NCBI RefSeq assembly: GCF_018129085.1
Contig: NZ_JAAGBB010000005.1
Coordinates: 124,001 to 188,000, forward strand
Length of the DNA stretch: 64,000 bases
Direction: 5' to 3'
From: Plastoroseomonas hellenica
Lineage (GTDB): Bacteria > Pseudomonadota > Alphaproteobacteria > Acetobacterales > Acetobacteraceae
Numbering within the stretch: the stretch's first letter is position 1; the number at the start of each line of letters is the position of its first letter. The position numbers and the translations under genes were made by a program. Positions 34,236-42,941 of the stretch are shown here, piece after piece. The notes below the pieces were generated by a model. That model did not search any database. It saw only the letters and a program-made list of their open reading frames with translations, and was not told the origin of the DNA.

Positions 34236-35213
34236 ATGAGCATTCGCGTCGGCATTGTCGGGATCAGCGGTTTTGGCGGTGGCGAGGCGATGCGCCTGGT
34301 CGCGAGCCACCCTTCTTTCGAGCTGATCTATGCGGCAGGCGAGGGCAGCGCCGGCAGCCGTTTGGTGGACCGCTTCCCCGGTGTGCCGGCCAAGCTGGCC
34401 GACCTGGTGATCGAGAAGTGGGACCCTGCGACCCTGCCGAAGCTCGACGTGCTGTTCGCGTCGCTGCCCACGGGCGCCTCGGCCGAGGCGCTGGCGCGCG
34501 TCCCCAAGGACGTGAAGATCGTCGATATCGGCGGCGACCACCGCTACGTCGAGGGTTGGGCATATGGCCTGGCCGACATCTGGCCGACCCAGATCGCGGG
34601 CCAGACCCGTGTCGCCAACCCCGGCTGCTTTCCCGCGGCGGCGCTGAACGCGCTGGCGCCGTTGCTGGCCAACAAGCTGATCGAGCCTGGGAACATCGTG
34701 ATCGACGCCAAGACCGGCATCTCCGGTGCCGGCCGGGGCGGCGCCGACAGCAGGTTCGGCTACGCCGAGAGCAACGAGAACCTGGCGCCCTACGGTCTGC
34801 TCAAGCACGTCCACATGCCCGAGATGGCCAAGACGATCGAGCGGCTGAGCGGCGGCAGCGCGGCCGGGCTGGTGTTCACGCCGCACCTGGTGCCGATGAC
34901 CCGCGGCGTGCTCGCCACCATCTACTGCCGCGGCCGCGCCACCACGGACCAGTGCCTGGACGCGGCCCGGCGCTTCTACGCCGGGCGGGCCTTCGTCCGC
35001 GTGACCGACAAGCCGCCGCAGACCAAATGGGCTACCGGCTCGAACCTCGCCTTCGTCAGCTATGCGGCCGATCCCGAGCGCAACCTGGTGATCGCGATGG
35101 GCGTGGTCGACAATCTCGGCAAGGGAGCGGCCGGCCAGGCGGTGCAGAATGCGAACCTGATCTGCGGCCTGCCGGAAACCGCGGGGCTGGACGGCGTACC
35201 TGTCTGGCCATGA
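34236..35213 (+). CDS. argC: N-acetyl-gamma-glutamyl-phosphate reductase
   Basis: 325 residues with the NADP-binding start SIRVGIVGISGFGGGEAMRL and catalytic Cys131 in VANPGCFPAAALNAL. HVHMPEM supplies the conserved His. It reduces N-acetylglutamyl phosphate to the semialdehyde in arginine synthesis. The start at 34236 follows AGAAGGAC. The related LysW-aminoadipate reductase is a less likely alternative because no LysW gene is near. An upstream Arg-rich leader and terminator suggest attenuation. Confidence 0.9.
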   Translation: MSIRVGIVGISGFGGGEAMRLVASHPSFELIYAAGEGSAGSRLVDRFPGVPAKLADLVIEKWDPATLPKLDVLFASLPTGASAEALARVPKDVKIVDIGGDHRYVEGWAYGLADIWPTQIAGQTRVANPGCFPAAALNALAPLLANKLIEPGNIVIDAKTGISGAGRGGADSRFGYAESNENLAPYGLLKHVHMPEMAKTIERLSGGSAAGLVFTPHLVPMTRGVLATIYCRGRATTDQCLDAARRFYAGRAFVRVTDKPPQTKWATGSNLAFVSYAADPERNLVIAMGVVDNLGKGAAGQAVQNANLICGLPETAGLDGVPVWP

Positions 35214-35276
35214 CGGAGGCGGGCCTCCAGGCAGCCATTCGATCCGCTTCGCGGGTCCGCCCGGGCCCGATGGCCG

Positions 35277-36698
35277 TCAGCGCCGCATCAGGCTCTCCGC
35301 CTGGCGCTGCAGGTCGCTGGCCGCCTTGGCGATGTCGCGGCCGAGGAAGCGGCCATCGCGCCTGATCGGCTCGCCATCGATCAGCACGGTGTCGACCATG
35401 CCGGGATGGGCCTGCATCACCACCGCGCCGACGGGATCATGCAGCGGCGTGGTGGCGGGGCCGCCGCCCTTGAGCAGCACGAGATCGGCGCGCTTGCCGA
35501 CCTTGAGCGAGCCGACCTCCGCCTCGATGCCGAGCAGGCGCGCGGCGTCGATCGTGGCCGCGGCCAGCACCTGCCGCGTCGTCAGGGTCACCGCCGCGAG
35601 CGGCTCCCGCCGCTGCCGTGCCAGGAGGTTGTCGGCCAGCCGCTGCGCCGCGAGGGCCATGCGCATCTGCGTGAACATGTCGCCGCCGGTCCCGGTGACG
35701 ACATCGACGCCGAGGCCGGGCCGGCCGCCGCCGCGCAGCACGCGCCCGGTCGCCGGCTGGCCATGCCCCATCAGCATCTCGACCTCCGGCGTCACCACGA
35801 TCCCGGCGCCGGCATCCGCGACCATCCGGTATTCATCCTCGTCGAGCTCGTTGGCGTGGACGAGGATGGAGCGGGCGGTCAGCAGCCGGCCCGCGGCGAG
35901 CGCCGCGACGCCGCGCGGCCGCCGGCCGGGATAGAGCCAGGTCCCGACATGGAACTGGTGCAGCAGGCCGAGCTCCTGCGCGAGCGTGAAATCGGCCGGC
36001 GTCTCCTCCGGCGGGGAGGAATCCGGCCCGCGCAGCCCGAGCGCCAGCCGCACGCGCCCGTCCCGCGCCGCGAGCGGGCCGGCGAGCAGGCGCCGGATAT
36101 CGGCCTTCACCGCCTCGCCGCCCTGCGCCGCGCCGGGGATCGCATAGCCCAGGAAGGCGCGGATGCCGGCGCGGCGCATCGCATCCACCGCGGCATCGGC
36201 ATGGGCCGGCGTCAGCACCTCCCGGCTCCAGTCGAAGATCGTCGTGACGCCCGCCGCGATCTGCTCGAGCGCGCCGAGATGGTCGCTGGCGGCCAGGTCC
36301 TCGGCGGTGAGCTTCGGGCTGTAGCGCCCGACCACGGTCTGGAAATACTGCCCGAGCGTGTGATCCGCGGAGAGGCCGCGGATGATCGCCTGTCCCAGAT
36401 GGATATGGCTGTTGATCAGCCCGGGGATGAGGATGTCGCCCTCGGCCGCGACGACCTCGGCCTCGTTGGCGTCGATGCGGTCGGCGATCGCGGCGATGCG
36501 CCCCTCCCGCACCAGCAGGTCGCCGCGGCGGACGCCGCCTTCGGCATCCTCCATGGTCACCAGGGTCGCGCCGCGGAAGAGCAGGGGGCGATCGCTGCGC
36601 GGCTGCGCATGCAGGGGCGCCTGCGGCAGCCCGGCCGCCAGGGCGCCGGCGGCGCCGGCCAGCAGGAGGCGGCGCCCTGGCTGCGGATCTTCGATCAT
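35277..36698 (-). CDS. Exported amidohydrolase (cytosine/atrazine deaminase superfamily)
   Basis: 473 residues from the ATG at 36698 with a GGGAGG ribosome site. A twin-arginine signal (PGRRLLLAGAAGALAAG) precedes the amidohydrolase fold. The metal site begins with NSHIHLGQAI, and later His residues include LHQFHVG and LVHANELDEDEY. The C-terminal GSLKVGKRADLVLL is the composite beta-sandwich typical of the ATZ/TRZ and MTA/SAH deaminase group. Export through Tat is unusual for this superfamily but seen in some members. Two LacI-type operator palindromes precede it. Confidence 0.87.
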   Translation of the reverse strand: MIEDPQPGRRLLLAGAAGALAAGLPQAPLHAQPRSDRPLLFRGATLVTMEDAEGGVRRGDLLVREGRIAAIADRIDANEAEVVAAEGDILIPGLINSHIHLGQAIIRGLSADHTLGQYFQTVVGRYSPKLTAEDLAASDHLGALEQIAAGVTTIFDWSREVLTPAHADAAVDAMRRAGIRAFLGYAIPGAAQGGEAVKADIRRLLAGPLAARDGRVRLALGLRGPDSSPPEETPADFTLAQELGLLHQFHVGTWLYPGRRPRGVAALAAGRLLTARSILVHANELDEDEYRMVADAGAGIVVTPEVEMLMGHGQPATGRVLRGGGRPGLGVDVVTGTGGDMFTQMRMALAAQRLADNLLARQRREPLAAVTLTTRQVLAAATIDAARLLGIEAEVGSLKVGKRADLVLLKGGGPATTPLHDPVGAVVMQAHPGMVDTVLIDGEPIRRDGRFLGRDIAKAASDLQRQAESLMRR

Positions 36699-36740
36699 CG
36701 GGTTGTCCTCCCTTGGTCTGGCGACCAGCGGCAGTAGGCT

Positions 36741-36808
36741 TGCAATCGATTGCACTGGTCAAGCCGCCGCTTCGCGAGGCAGGGTGACAGGGGGCGCTCA
36801 ATCGATTG
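36741..36808. promoter_or_regulatory. Two LacI-type operators before the amidohydrolase gene
   Basis: TGCAATCGATTGCA (36741-36754) is a perfect palindrome obeying TGnnAnCGnTnnCA. A second core CAATCGATTG lies at 36799-36808, with centres 56 bases apart. The pair brackets the promoter region. Confidence 0.6.
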
Positions 36809-36915
36809 TATGGACCGCCTGCTCCGGGCCGTTTGGAGCCTGTCTGCGATCGGGGCGCCCAGGCTGGGCTTCGGCCGGTCGTGCAGTTGCTAGTCGAGGG
36901 GCCTCATGCGGGTAA

Positions 36916-37950
36916 TTACGTCGTCTCGCGCTGGATGATCTCCACGGGCACGATGATCCTGCGCGGGATCGGGTTGCCCGCGAGGCGATCGGTCATGCAG
37001 CGCGCGGCGAGCTGCCCCATCTCCGCGCCATCCACGCTGACCGTCGTCAAGGCCGGCTTCATGGCTTGCCCGATCTCGAGGTCGCCGAAGCCGCATATCG
37101 CCAGCTCGGCCGGGATGGCGACGCCGCTCGCGCCCGCTTCGATCAGCAGGCCGGCCGCCAGCAGATCCGAGCTGCAGAACACCGCGCCACCCTCCGGAAG
37201 CGCGCGCAGCAGCGGCGCAAGGGATCGCCGCCCTTCCATGATGGTGCTGGGCGGCGCCATCAGCCGCTGCACCGCCAGCCTGCCGCCGCGGCGTTCCACC
37301 GTGCGGCGGAAGCCGTCCAGCCGCTCCATGGCGCGAATATCGTCCGAGGAGACGATGCCGAAGCTGCGATAGCCGCGATCGCAGAGATGGTTGGCCACGG
37401 CCTCGCCGACACCGGCATGGCTGAAGCCGACCTGCAGATCGGCCCTGGGCGAGGCGTCGCCCCATATCTCCACGGTCGGGATCCCCGCCTCGGCCAGCCT
37501 CTTCTTGGCCTCCGCGGACTGCGCGCTGCCGACCAGCAGCAACCCATCGGGCTGGCGGCCGAGCAGCGTGATGATCAGCTGCTCCTCCTCGCGACGATCG
37601 AAGCCACCCAGGCCGAGCACGACGTGGTAGCCCGCCTGCGACATCGCGTTGGTGAAGGCCTGCAGCGCATCCGCGTACATCGGGGTGGCGATGGTGGGCA
37701 CGATGGCGACGATCATGCGCGACCGCCGCGAGGCGAGGGCGCCAGCCATCAGGTTGGGCACATAGCCGAGCCGGTCCACGGCGGAGAGAACGCGCCGCAA
37801 GGTCGCCTTGGTCAGCCGGTCCGGCGTGTTCAGCGCGCGGGAAACGGTGATCGCCGAAACCCCCGCCGCGGCCGCGACATCGGTGATCCGGACGGTGCGT
37901 CCAGGCGGCCTGGCTTCAGGATCGGGGGTGGTGCTGGCTTTCGGCGGCAT
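36916..37950 (-). CDS. LacI-family repressor
   Basis: 344 residues from the ATG at 37950. HTH and hinge: ITDVAAAAGVSAITVSRALN followed by RLGYVPNLMAGALAS. A periplasmic-binding-like sugar domain follows (IVAIVPTIATPMYADALQAF). The GntR/gluconate-type subgroup is closest by look. The adjacent divergent five-gene operon and its two operators make it the likely local repressor. The ligand is presumably a sugar acid or lactone, by inference from SMP-30, uronate-dehydrogenase-like and aldolase genes. Confidence 0.9.
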   Translation of the reverse strand: MPPKASTTPDPEARPPGRTVRITDVAAAAGVSAITVSRALNTPDRLTKATLRRVLSAVDRLGYVPNLMAGALASRRSRMIVAIVPTIATPMYADALQAFTNAMSQAGYHVVLGLGGFDRREEEQLIITLLGRQPDGLLLVGSAQSAEAKKRLAEAGIPTVEIWGDASPRADLQVGFSHAGVGEAVANHLCDRGYRSFGIVSSDDIRAMERLDGFRRTVERRGGRLAVQRLMAPPSTIMEGRRSLAPLLRALPEGGAVFCSSDLLAAGLLIEAGASGVAIPAELAICGFGDLEIGQAMKPALTTVSVDGAEMGQLAARCMTDRLAGNPIPRRIIVPVEIIQRETT

Positions 37951-38037
37951 TCCCTGCGGCGACGGTTCGAGAGGGCCGCATAGAACCATGCGGCACGGGC
38001 CGGGGACAGCCGAGCACCGCTCCGACCCCAGAGCTAA

Positions 38038-38051
38038 TGTTAGCGATGCCA
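38038..38051. promoter_or_regulatory. LacI-type operator, lacI-proximal
   Basis: TGTTAGCGATGCCA fits TGnnAnCGnTnnCA. It lies between the lacI start and the divergent catabolic operon. Confidence 0.55.
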
Positions 38052-38106
38052 TATCAAGAAGTCTCGCATTTCAGGCCTTTTTCTGTTGCCACGGAGACGA
38101 TTTTGA

Positions 38107-38120
38107 TGGTAGCGTTACCA
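38107..38120. promoter_or_regulatory. LacI-type operator, operon-proximal
   Basis: TGGTAGCGTTACCA fits TGnnAnCGnTnnCA, and its arms ATGGTA/TACCAT are perfect. Its centre is 69 bases from the other operator, suitable for looping over both promoters. Confidence 0.65.
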
Positions 38121-38167
38121 TATAATCTCGGCGACCCGACCGAGCCGCGTTGAGGAGGAGCATCCGC

Positions 38168-39088
38168 ATGTCCGCACACAGCGCCACGATTCTGACCCGG
38201 CCCAGCGCCGAGGGAGGCGCACGGGTCCGCGCCCTGGCGCCCGCGCTCGGGGCCGAGATCACGGGCCTCGACCTCGCTGCTGGCGTGACGCCCGAGGCCG
38301 TCGCCCTCGTGCTGGAATCCCTGCACCGCTACGGCGTGGTCGTCGTGCGCGACCAGCACCTGACGCCGGAGGAACAGCTCGGCTTCATGGGCCGGCTCGG
38401 ACCCGTCAAGACGTCCTCCTATAGCCGCGCCAATGCCTTCTGCGTGCCTGGCTATCCCGACATGATGGTGATCTCCAACATCGTCGAGAACGGCCGCAAC
38501 ATCGGCCTGATGGACGCCGGCGCCATGTGGCATGCCGACGGCACGCATATGGCGCGGCCCGATATGTACACGGCGCTCTATGCGCTGGAGGTGCCGCAGC
38601 GCGACGGCAAGCCACTGGGCGACACGCTCTTTGCCAGCACCGCGGAAGCCTATGACGCGCTGCCCGACGCACTCCGCGAGCGCGTCACCGGCCGCCGCGC
38701 GGTGCACAGCTTCGCGCATCACATCGAGAAGAAGCGCCGGCTCGGCGACCTCCGCCGGCCGCCACTGACCGAGGCGCAGAAGGCGGAACTCCCCGATGTC
38801 GAGCATCCCGTCGTCGCCCGGCATCCCGTGACGGGGCGCAGGACTCTCTTCGTGACGGAAGGCCACACGGCGCGGATCGCGGGCCTCGCGCCCGAAGAGA
38901 GCGATGCGCTGCTCGAGGAGCTCTGGGCCCATATCCGCCGGCCGGAATTCATCTACCGCCACAGCTGGCGCGTCGGCGACCTGTTGATCTGGGACAACCG
39001 GGCGACGCAGCACCTCGCCATCTTCGACTATGGCGAGCTGCGCCGGCGCATGCATCGTGTCGAGACGATCGGCCCGGTGCCGGAGTGA
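38168..39088 (+). CDS. TauD/TfdA-family 2-oxoglutarate dioxygenase
   Basis: 306 residues from the ATG at 38168 after GAGGAG. The iron ligands are His122-x-Asp124 in MWHADGT and a distal His in NRATQHLAIFDY near residue 285. A following Arg-rich RRRMHRVETIG binds 2-oxoglutarate. It hydroxylates an organic acid using O2, Fe(II) and 2-oxoglutarate. It is first in the operon controlled by LacI. The substrate is unknown; taurine is not implied. Confidence 0.9.
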   Translation: MSAHSATILTRPSAEGGARVRALAPALGAEITGLDLAAGVTPEAVALVLESLHRYGVVVVRDQHLTPEEQLGFMGRLGPVKTSSYSRANAFCVPGYPDMMVISNIVENGRNIGLMDAGAMWHADGTHMARPDMYTALYALEVPQRDGKPLGDTLFASTAEAYDALPDALRERVTGRRAVHSFAHHIEKKRRLGDLRRPPLTEAQKAELPDVEHPVVARHPVTGRRTLFVTEGHTARIAGLAPEESDALLEELWAHIRRPEFIYRHSWRVGDLLIWDNRATQHLAIFDYGELRRRMHRVETIGPVPE

Positions 39089-39909
39089 GCGCCGGCACCG
39101 CGCCAGGAGAGGCGAAGCAGGTGCTGCTGACCGGCGCCTCCGGCGCGCTCGGCAGCATGCTCGCCGCCAGGCTCTCCGAATGGGGCTGGGGCCTGGTGCT
39201 GACGGATATCCGGCCCTTTCCAGACGCGCTGCCACCCGGTGCGCGCTTCCGGGAAGCGGATCTCTGCGACCGGGCCGCGATCCGCGACCTCGCCGCCGGC
39301 TGCGACGCCATCGTGCATTTCGGCGGCGTCTCCACCGAACGGGCCTTCGAGGACGTGCTCGGCCCGAACATCGGCGGCCTGTTCAACATTTTCGAGGCAG
39401 CTCGGCTCGCCGATGCGCGGGTGATCTTCGCCTCTTCCAACCACGCCATCGGCTTCCATGAGCGCAGCTCCGCCCTCGATGCCGATTGCGAGCTGCGGCC
39501 CGACACCTATTACGGCCTGTCGAAAGCCTATGGGGAGCTGATGGGCCGGCTCTATTGGTACAAGCACGGCGTGGAGAGCATCTCCGTCCGCATCGGCTCC
39601 GCCTTTCCCAAGCCCTCCACCGCCCGCATGCTGTCGAGCTGGCTGTCCTATGACGATCTGGCGCGCCTGGTGGCGGCTGGGCTGCGCGCCACGGATGTCG
39701 GCTGCGACGTCATCTGGGGCGCCTCGGCCAACAGCCGGACATGGTGGCGCAAGGATGCGCGGAGCCGGATCGGCTGGGCGCCGCAGGACAGCGCGGATGT
39801 CCACGCCGAGGCACTTTCCGGCATCGTCAGCAAGGACCCGGTGGAGGAACGCTACCAGGGCGGGCATCTCTGCTCCCGGAACTACACGCGCACCCGCCCG
39901 CCGCCTTAG
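39085..39909 (+). CDS. NAD-dependent epimerase/dehydratase family protein (uronate dehydrogenase-like)
   Basis: 274 residues from a GTG overlapping the previous stop (GTGA). The NAD motif is LLTGASGALGSMLAARL. The catalytic YGLSKAYGE and the upstream SSNHAIGF serine region match uronate dehydrogenase and related extended SDRs, as does RIGSAFPKPS. It probably oxidises a uronate or similar sugar acid to a lactone, which would suit the SMP-30 lactonase downstream. Confidence 0.82.
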   Translation: MSAGTAPGEAKQVLLTGASGALGSMLAARLSEWGWGLVLTDIRPFPDALPPGARFREADLCDRAAIRDLAAGCDAIVHFGGVSTERAFEDVLGPNIGGLFNIFEAARLADARVIFASSNHAIGFHERSSALDADCELRPDTYYGLSKAYGELMGRLYWYKHGVESISVRIGSAFPKPSTARMLSSWLSYDDLARLVAAGLRATDVGCDVIWGASANSRTWWRKDARSRIGWAPQDSADVHAEALSGIVSKDPVEERYQGGHLCSRNYTRTRPPP

Positions 39910-39958
39910 GGTCTGTTTGGAAACGGCGGCAATGGAAGGCATGGGAGGAAACGGGCAG

Positions 39959-40729
39959 ATGACGGGCGGGACGCCTTTCAAGGCACGGCTGCGCGGCGAT
40001 ACGCCGCTCCACGGCTTCTTCATCGGCATACCCTCGCCGGCGACCGTGGAGCTGGCGGGTTACTCCGGCTTCGACTTCGTCATCATCGACACGGAGCATG
40101 GTGCCGCGGGGCTGGAGACGCTGGAGCATCTGCTGCGCGCCGCCGCGGCGTCCGGCATCGCGGCCCTGGTCCGCGTGCCCCGCGGCAATGCGGACGACAT
40201 CCTGCATGTGCTGGATGCCGGGGCGGACGGGATCCTGGTGCCGCACGTCACCGGCGCGGTGGTGGCGTCACGCATCGCGCAGCATGCCTATTACCCACCG
40301 CTCGGCCGCCGCGGCATCAGCACACTGTCCCGTGCCGCGCGGCACGGCACCGGTGATGCCGCCGCGGTGCTGCGCGAGCAGGCCGCCCGCACCGCGGTGA
40401 TCGTCATGATCGAGGACAGGGAGGCCTTGTCCGAGGTCGGTGCGATCGCGCGTGTGGACGGCATCGATGCCGTCTTCGTCGGCCCGAACGACCTCGCCGC
40501 ATCGATGGGGCATCTCGGCAATGCGGCGCATCCGGAGGTGACCGAAGCCGTCGCGAAGGTCCGCCAGGAGCTTCAGGCCATCCCAGGCGGCCCGGCCTTC
40601 GCGACCATCGCGCGCGCGGCGCCCCAGGCACGGGAGCTGCATGCGCAGGGCGCGCGCATGATCTGCTTCAACACCACCTACATCCTGGCCAATGCGCTGC
40701 GCACGCTGCGGAGCGATCTCCATGCCTGA
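39959..40729 (+). CDS. HpcH/HpaI-family class II aldolase
   Basis: 256 residues from the ATG at 39959, nine bases after GGAGGA; upstream ATGs at 39932 and 39941 fit less well. Signatures are FDFVIIDTEHGAAGLE with the catalytic His, RVPRGNADDILHVLDAGADG, and AVFVGPNDLAASMG with the metal-binding region. It cleaves 2-keto-3-deoxy acids into pyruvate plus an aldehyde. The position between sugar-acid enzymes supports a 2-keto-3-deoxy sugar acid as substrate. Confidence 0.88.
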   Translation: MTGGTPFKARLRGDTPLHGFFIGIPSPATVELAGYSGFDFVIIDTEHGAAGLETLEHLLRAAAASGIAALVRVPRGNADDILHVLDAGADGILVPHVTGAVVASRIAQHAYYPPLGRRGISTLSRAARHGTGDAAAVLREQAARTAVIVMIEDREALSEVGAIARVDGIDAVFVGPNDLAASMGHLGNAAHPEVTEAVAKVRQELQAIPGGPAFATIARAAPQARELHAQGARMICFNTTYILANALRTLRSDLHA

Positions 40730-40735
40730 CGCGCA

Positions 40736-41680
40736 ATGCCCGGGGCGGTGCTGATGTCGCTCTACGCCGAACCGCGCGAGATCACCGCCGAGCTCTTCAC
40801 CGCCCTGCCGCAGGAGCTGCACTGGCGTGGCCCGCCCAGCGTCTGGTCGCGCAACCGTCCGCCGGGGGCCGCACCCGTCCACTCCTTTCTCGAAGGTCCG
40901 TCCTTCGACCGCGACGGTCACCTCTGGTGCACGGACATCCCGCATGGCCGGATCTTCCGCATCGATCCGGCGGGGCGATGGACGCTCGTCGCGCAATATG
41001 CGGGCGAGCCCAATGGGCTGAAGATCCATCGCGACGGCCGCATCTTCCTGGCGGACCGGGAGAACGGGGTCATGGTGATGGACCCCGCCGGGAAGGAGGT
41101 GCGCCCCTACTTCACGCGGCCGAATGCGGAGCGCTTCCGTGGCCCGAACGACCTGTTCTTCGGGCCGGATGGCGCGCTCTACCTCACAGATCCTGGGCGC
41201 AGCCATCTCGGCGACGCGACGGGGCGCGTGTACCGCATCGCACCGGATGGCGGTTCGGCGGAGCGGCTGATCGACAACGCACCGACGCCGAATGGCCTGG
41301 TGCTGGACCATGACGGCCGCGACCTCCTGGTCGGCATCACCCGCGGCAATGCTGTCTGGCGCTTTGCCGCTGGCGGCGATCCCGCGGCGCGGCAGATCGG
41401 CCTTTACCTCCAGCTCAGCGGCGGCCTGGGACCGGATGGCCTGGCGTTGGACGAGGCCGGCAACCTCGCCGTGGCCCATGCGCGGGGCGGCACCGTCTGG
41501 CTGTTCTCGCCGGATGGCGAGCCGCTGCTGCGCATCCGTTCCTGTACGGGGAGATCCGTGACGAACATCGCCTATGGCGGCCCGGACGGGCGCGACCTCT
41601 TCATCCTGGAGGCGTCGACGGGATCGGTGATGCGGGCGCGGATGCCGGTGCCGGGGCGCGCCATGTTCTCGCACGCCTGA
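40736..41680 (+). CDS. SMP-30/gluconolactonase-family lactonase
   Basis: 314 residues of six-bladed beta-propeller type. Conserved loops are FLEGPSFDRDGHLWCTDI with the metal-binding Glu, GEPNGLKIHRDG, RGPNDLFFGPDGALYLTDP with Asn/Asp ligands, and GPDGLALDEAGN. It hydrolyses an aldonolactone. ATG 40754 (MSLYAEPREI) is an alternative start. It belongs to the LacI-controlled operon. Confidence 0.9.
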   Translation: MPGAVLMSLYAEPREITAELFTALPQELHWRGPPSVWSRNRPPGAAPVHSFLEGPSFDRDGHLWCTDIPHGRIFRIDPAGRWTLVAQYAGEPNGLKIHRDGRIFLADRENGVMVMDPAGKEVRPYFTRPNAERFRGPNDLFFGPDGALYLTDPGRSHLGDATGRVYRIAPDGGSAERLIDNAPTPNGLVLDHDGRDLLVGITRGNAVWRFAAGGDPAARQIGLYLQLSGGLGPDGLALDEAGNLAVAHARGGTVWLFSPDGEPLLRIRSCTGRSVTNIAYGGPDGRDLFILEASTGSVMRARMPVPGRAMFSHA

Positions 41681-41765
41681 CGCGTGGCTTCGCGGGGCCG
41701 ACGCAGCTTCGAGGGATGTGAAGCACCAACAGAGCCGGCGGATATCGGGAAGGGAGGAGCGAAGA

Positions 41766-42746
41766 ATGTCAACGACACGTCGGCAGCTCGGCTATCTGGC
41801 CGCCAGCCAGGCGCTGGGCGGCTTGTCCTTCCGGCAGGCCCGGGCACAGACCTACCCTGCGCGCCCCATCATCCTCGTCGTCGCCTATGGGCCCGGCACG
41901 GGGACGGATCTGCTGGCCCGCCAACTCGGCGAACGCATGGGCACCGTCCTTGGTCAGCGCCTGGTGGTGGAGAACCGCCCCGGCGCGAGCGGCATGATCG
42001 GCACGGAATTCGCCGCGCGCAGCCGGCCGGACGGCTACACGCTGCTGTTCGGCAATAACCAGACGCTGGCCGTGAATGTCAGCCTGTACCGGGATATCCG
42101 CTACGATCCGATCCGGGACTTTACGCCGATCGCGCGACTGGCGAGCCAGGATGCGGTCCTGGTCGTCAATCCGCGGATTCCGGCACGGTCAGTGGCAGAG
42201 CTGGTTGAATACGCGCGGGCCAACCCGGACAGGCTCAATTTCGGCTCGCCCGGCGCCGGCGCCAGTGCCCACCTGGCAGGCGAGACCTTCAAGGCGGCCG
42301 CGGGCATCCACATGGTGCACGTGCCCTACAACAACGCGCAGCTCTTCGCCGATCTGCTGTCCGGCGCGATTTCGCTCAGCTTCTATCCCTATCTTTCGCT
42401 GAAGCCGCATATCGCTTCCGGCACGCTCATCCCGCTGGCAACCACGGGTGTCACGCGCTCCCCCTGGCTGCCGGACCTGCCGACGATGGTCGAGTGCGGC
42501 TACCCGACCATCATCTTCACCTCCTGGTTTGGCCTCTATGGACCGGCCGGCCTGCCGGGCGAGATGACGATGGCCCTCTCGGCCGCGGCGCGACGGACGC
42601 TGGAGGATCCGGAGGTGCGGCGCGCGCTGTCGGATTCCGCGACGCGGGTGGAGTACGGGGGACCGGAAGAACTTGCCCGCTTCACCGCGTCGGAGATCGA
42701 GCGATACCGGCCGATCATCGCGCAATCCGGTGCTGCCCCCGGATAG
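41766..42746 (+). CDS. Bug-family solute-binding receptor of the sugar-acid operon
   Basis: 326 residues from the ATG at 41766 after GGGAGGAG. A twin-arginine-like signal (TTRRQLGYLAASQALGG) leads into TYPARPIILVVAYGPGTGTD and VENRPGASGMIGTEFAA, the Bug ligand loops. It ends the operon and likely captures the acid that the operon degrades. No transporter membrane subunits are adjacent, so it must share them with another locus. Confidence 0.9.
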   Translation: MSTTRRQLGYLAASQALGGLSFRQARAQTYPARPIILVVAYGPGTGTDLLARQLGERMGTVLGQRLVVENRPGASGMIGTEFAARSRPDGYTLLFGNNQTLAVNVSLYRDIRYDPIRDFTPIARLASQDAVLVVNPRIPARSVAELVEYARANPDRLNFGSPGAGASAHLAGETFKAAAGIHMVHVPYNNAQLFADLLSGAISLSFYPYLSLKPHIASGTLIPLATTGVTRSPWLPDLPTMVECGYPTIIFTSWFGLYGPAGLPGEMTMALSAAARRTLEDPEVRRALSDSATRVEYGGPEELARFTASEIERYRPIIAQSGAAPG

Positions 42747-42835
42747 CAGCCTGCCCCCGGCAGCCGTCCCCAAGATCATGGACACTGACGCGCCGCCGCC
42801 ACGCTTCGCGATCGGCTTGCCGGCGCGTCGCGTCC

Positions 42836-42875
42836 GGAGCGTGATGCGCTCGCAACCGCTCACGCATCATGCTCC
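42836..42875. repeat. Dispersed inverted repeat, copy A
   Basis: GGAGCGTGATGCG (42836-42848) and CGCATCATGCTCC (42863-42875) pair in 12 of 13 positions between the convergent Bug and sulfurtransferase genes. The element resembles the one at 49515 and may end both transcripts. Confidence 0.65.
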
Positions 42876-42941
42876 AACCCCTTGTTTTCTTCCTGACGGG
42901 TGGCGCTCCATCGATTCTATGCGCCGCCGCGGGGAGGCTCG

